Source of the DNA: Gigantopelta aegis
Lineage: Eukaryota > Mollusca > Gastropoda > Neomphalida > Peltospiridae
Length of the DNA: 64,000 nucleotides
Direction of reading: 5' to 3'
NCBI RefSeq assembly: GCF_016097555.1
Contig: NC_054703.1
Span: 13,993,012-14,057,011 of the forward strand
The translations under genes were made by a program, and so were the position numbers. The notes under the pieces were generated by a model. That model made no database searches. It was not told the DNA's origin and saw only the letters and a program-made list of their open reading frames with translations. Position 1 is the first letter of the stretch. The number at the start of each line of letters is the position of its first letter. This document shows, piece by piece, positions 61,325 to 64,000 of the stretch.

Positions 61325-61638
61325 TATACTGTTTTTAATAAGGGTGCTATACTCTGTAACACGAGTACGATGATATCAGCTCGTAACACCTTTTTCTTCT
61401 TCTTGACAGAAACCGTCTTGTCACCCAACACACGTAATACTTGTTTGTGTTTCTTCAACTTTACAAACGCCTGTTTGGAGAGTGGAACGTCACCATACAA
61501 TATATTGGCAATAATGAAGGTCAAGGTTTTCAACTGATCCGTGGTAATGTGTTTTAAGAGTAGATTTGTCTGCTTTGTCGATTTTTCATACAACAGGAAC
61601 CGAAGAAAAGACAAGTTCTCCTTGATGACTTGAGACAT
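61324..61638 (-). CDS. Polinton small helical protein, paralogue of 58137-58520
   Basis: 104 aa. LLKHITTDQLKTLTFIIANIL, VLRVLGDKTVS, KKKKKVL and a hydrophobic helix DIIVLVLQSI. Proteins of this look recur in Polinton- and adintovirus-type elements next to the ATPase. It is preceded by a TATA box. Confidence 0.55.
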   Translation of the reverse strand: MSQVIKENLSFLRFLLYEKSTKQTNLLLKHITTDQLKTLTFIIANILYGDVPLSKQAFVKLKKHKQVLRVLGDKTVSVKKKKKVLRADIIVLVLQSIAPLLKTV

Positions 61639-61664
61639 TTTGACGTGGCTTTAAAAATGAGATG

Positions 61665-61673
61665 CTATTTATA
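61665..61673 (-). promoter_or_regulatory. TATA box overlapping the ATPase stop codon
   Basis: Minus-strand TATAAATAG whose TAA (61671-61669) ends the ATPase gene, 27 bp before the next ATG. Confidence 0.6.
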
Positions 61674-62535
61674 CTCTCGGAACGTAGACGATGGAGTCTT
61701 CATTGGGAAATATCCGAGTTCTCAGTCTCAGCTTATCATCACCATGGGGCGACATGTCCACCACCAAATAATTAAAAGGGGTCTTCATGGCATCCCTGTA
61801 TGCTTCTACCAAAACACCAGCACATCCTGGAAACAACTGACGGCCCAACGTCATGATCTGTAATGTATCTCTCACATTTTTAAACAGAACGAGATACCAC
61901 GTGTTGAGAGCAATGGTTCTTGCAGACTTTCCCTGTCCATAAATGTTTTGGGTAATGAATATGACGCTCAGTCTTCTGTGATGACATCCTTGTGTAAACA
62001 GTAGCTCTATGTCTTTGTGTTCCAGTACTTGGTGCATGAGATCATCCAAAATGATGAGTCCATGTTGTCCATCAGCAAAGTCTTCTATATCCACCTGTGT
62101 AGGTAATCCTGGATGAAACGTAAGGTTAACTACAGTTTTTTCCATCTCATCATAAAGTGGCTGGTACACGCCATAACAATACATCATTTTCTTTGGAGGA
62201 TCTTTGACGTACATACCATTCAAGTTTTTCAGAAGTCTGTATACCCACTGAGTCTTACCAGCACCCGTTGGACCTGATACACACATGCTCGAACAAGGTT
62301 CGAATGGAGCCAAACTCTGTGTTTCCCACCAAGGTCGTGTGGTATCAACCACAGCTTCGGGACTCCACGAAATGGCACTTTTAGGTAATGTGGGTTTCAC
62401 GGATTCAAATGTCTCCTTTGTCAACCATGATACTCTGTCTTTCAAATTGTGCACTTGAGACAGATGATTAGATAGCTTCAATAAATTCTTGGCCTGACAT
62501 CCAGGAACGGGACAATCTTTTCTGACACGACCCAT
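61669..62535 (-). CDS. Polinton packaging ATPase (FtsK/HerA-type) with N-terminal zinc finger
   Basis: 288 aa. The N-terminus has a C2H2-like pattern (CPVPGCQAKNLLKLSNHLSQVH). Walker A is GPTGAGKT at about residue 91, Walker B is GLIILDDLM, and a sensor-like VIFITQN follows. This family pumps the genome into capsids. Full length for the family. TATA-driven leftward gene. Confidence 0.92.
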   Translation of the reverse strand: MGRVRKDCPVPGCQAKNLLKLSNHLSQVHNLKDRVSWLTKETFESVKPTLPKSAISWSPEAVVDTTRPWWETQSLAPFEPCSSMCVSGPTGAGKTQWVYRLLKNLNGMYVKDPPKKMMYCYGVYQPLYDEMEKTVVNLTFHPGLPTQVDIEDFADGQHGLIILDDLMHQVLEHKDIELLFTQGCHHRRLSVIFITQNIYGQGKSARTIALNTWYLVLFKNVRDTLQIMTLGRQLFPGCAGVLVEAYRDAMKTPFNYLVVDMSPHGDDKLRLRTRIFPNEDSIVYVPRV

Positions 62536-62583
62536 CTCTAAAAAGCGTTTTTGCTAAAGTGACAATATTTTTATCAATGACTT

Positions 62584-62592
62584 CTATTTATA
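62584..62592 (-). promoter_or_regulatory. TATA box of the ATPase gene
   Basis: Minus-strand TATAAATAG, 49 bp before the ATG at 62535. Confidence 0.6.
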
Positions 62593-63085
62593 ATGTGTCC
62601 CTCCACTCTCAATTGTGTCCCTCCATGTGTCCCTCCACTCTGAAGTGTGTCCCCCAATGTGTCCCTCCAACATAAAATGTGTCCCTCCCTGTCCCTGCAA
62701 GTGTCCCTCCTGACTAAAATGTGTCCCTGAGTGTCCCTACATGTGTCCCTCCACTCTCATTTGTGTCCCTCAACTCTTAAATGTGTTCCTGAGAGTCCCT
62801 CCATGTGTCCCTCCACTCTGAAGTGTGTCCCTCCATGTGTCCCTCCAACATAAAATGTGTCCCTCCCTGTCCCTGCAAGTGTCCCTCCTGACTAAAATGT
62901 GTCCCTGAGTGTCCCTACATGTGTCCCTCCACTCTCAAGTATGTCCCTCCATGTGTCCCTCAACTCTTAAATGTGTCCCTGAATGTGTCCAACCTGACTA
63001 AAATGTATCCCTGAGTGTCCCTATGTGTCCCTCCACTCTCATTTGTGTCCCTCAACTCTTAAATGTGTCCCTGCATGTCTTTCTA
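62593..63085. repeat. (ATGTGTCCCTCC)n minisatellite inside the Polinton
   Basis: Irregular tandem units of GTGTCCCTCC with spacers such as ACTCTCAA and AACATAAA. A larger ~180-bp period is visible between 62640 and 62940. Non-coding. Confidence 0.93.
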
Positions 63086-63673
63086 TTGCAAACATAAATA
63101 TGGTACTCTCTCCTGTTAGCCAGTCAGAACTGTTGCCCCCTACTCACCGACGGGGAGGTAGGAGATTGAGTAGGATATACCAAGTTTGAGGGGGTGTACC
63201 ATGAATTGCATACTAAGTTTGATGTTTTCATACCCAGTTTGAGATTTTTTTGCCAAATTTGAGATTTTATACCAAGTTTGATGAACATTGTCCATGTGGG
63301 TTTTTTTAATAGTTTTTTTTAATGTGCAATAGTTTGCAGCTTCCCCGTAAACACAACTTGTTTGTGTCCAAGAGGTGAGTGGAGAGTGGGATAAGGCATG
63401 GAGAATTTAGGTTACTTATACAAAAAAATTGAATCGCCGGCCTAAAATAACAGAGTATTGACTTCATAAATCACAAATGTATCGGACTATTTAAAAAAAA
63501 AATACAAAAGTGAATTTGAACTGCAACCAAACAAAGTCCGATAAAAAAAAGTGGAGACTAATACCAAGTTTTATTTTGGGAGATAAATACCAAGTTTGAT
63601 GTTACATAATTTGATTGGAGGAAAAATACCAAGTTTGATGTTTCATACCGAATTTGATGATTCATACAGAACT
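63086..63673. repeat. Non-coding spacer with TACCAAGTTTGA repeats
   Basis: Scattered variants of ATACCAAGTTTGATG (63178-63290 and 63560-63670). It lies 3' of the leftward PolB gene. Confidence 0.65.
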
Positions 63674-63997
63674 TTAATAGCCATAAGGAAGAGTGTCCAA
63701 ATTGTCTTGAATGACACGCTTGGTGTACACTATCTTGTACTTTTTCTCTTCAACTTTGTTGTAAATTTTTCTCTTCCGTTTTTCTCGTGAAATTTTGGAT
63801 GGGTTCGTCACGGTAAGGATAGCATCTCTGGTGGGTGACAAGACTATCTCGCGGATAGCTTCAAAGTTGATGAGCTGTGCATTGGCATAGTTTAAGGAAA
63901 AACCTCGCACCTTGCACACTTCTGAGCCTTTATTGGTTCTGTAGCCATAATTTTTGGGACCTCCACTGACAAATTCGGTGATAAACTGACCATCCAA
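63674..63997 (-). CDS. Polinton protein-primed DNA polymerase B, C-terminal part
   Basis: Minus-strand frame entering from beyond the window. 107 codons are visible, including ITEFVSGGPKNYGYR, CKVRGFSLNYAN and the basic KREKRKRKIYNKVEEKKYK. The FVSGGPKNY motif is characteristic of the C-terminal thumb region of Polinton-type PolB. The exonuclease and catalytic motifs are outside the window. It replicates the element with a protein primer. Confidence 0.88.
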   Translation of the reverse strand: MDGQFITEFVSGGPKNYGYRTNKGSEVCKVRGFSLNYANAQLINFEAIREIVLSPTRDAILTVTNPSKISREKRKRKIYNKVEEKKYKIVYTKRVIQDNLDTLPYGY

Positions 63998-64000
63998 TTC

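Larger units (their letters stand above)
54314..64000 (+). mobile_element. Polinton/Maverick, left end and most genes (right end outside window)
   Basis: Self-synthesising, virus-like DNA transposon with integrase, protein-primed PolB, packaging ATPase, adenain-like protease, hexon-like major and penton-like minor capsid genes. The left half is transcribed rightward and 61037-64000 leftward. The left border lies in a SINE. The right terminal repeat and most of PolB are beyond the window. No break is seen in the recognised genes, so the visible part looks whole. It is young relative to the SINE and minisatellite it sits in. Confidence 0.9.

Noticed and set aside
62593-63085. Possible CRISPR-like array (regular GTGTCCC repeats)
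   Set aside because: Spacers are short, repeated variants with no unique spacers, in a eukaryotic virus-like element. An ordinary minisatellite.

Overview
The window is a repeat-dense, AT-rich stretch of animal nuclear DNA. It has host exons with GT/GC-AG introns, non-LTR retrotransposons, tRNA-derived SINEs, Tc1 and Harbinger DNA transposons, a Ty3/gypsy fossil and a Polinton. The SINE families and the style of the LINEs are those I associate with molluscs, most likely a gastropod. The species cannot be named from sequence alone.

1-33 kb holds the only clear host gene, a TNF-superfamily ligand present three times in a ~7-8 kb duplicated unit. Units 1 (1-8.2 kb) and 2 (11.3-18.5 kb) carry the gene on the minus strand. 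Unit 3 (24.5-33 kb) is inverted and carries it on the plus strand. Only the unit 3 copy has all four exons in frame (271 aa, type II membrane protein with a C-terminal TNF domain). The unit 1 copy is frameshifted in two exons and runs off the left edge. The unit 2 copy lacks the TNF-core exon. Each unit ends in a fragment of one I/Nimb-like LINE family, so these LINEs sit at the duplication breakpoints. The centre between units 2 and 3 (18.5-24.5 kb) holds a TIR-flanked RecQ-helicase fragment, a 200-N gap, a Polinton tip and a Ty3/gypsy fossil with integrase, an SGNH-hydrolase reading frame and a 3' LTR.

33-50 kb is accessory DNA: SINEs, a Harbinger remnant between inverted repeats, a nearly complete LINE (38.1-43.7 kb, one in-frame stop in ORF2), and a second LINE with a 12-bp target duplication that was itself split by a 2.2-kb TIR element.

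50-54.3 kb holds an apparently intact Tc1/mariner transposon and a 23-unit, 81-bp minisatellite. A ten-unit inverted copy of that minisatellite lies at 9.9-10.7 kb.

54.3-64 kb is a Polinton/Maverick, inserted in a SINE and running off the right edge. Visible parts are a terminal region, a tandem PC4-like protein, a BIR-domain (IAP-like) protein, a chromodomain integrase, a small membrane protein, penton-like and hexon-like capsid proteins, a basic protein, an adenain-like protease and, on the opposite strand, two small proteins, the packaging ATPase and the C-terminus of a protein-primed DNA polymerase B. Most of its genes have their own TATA box. The visible part looks whole.
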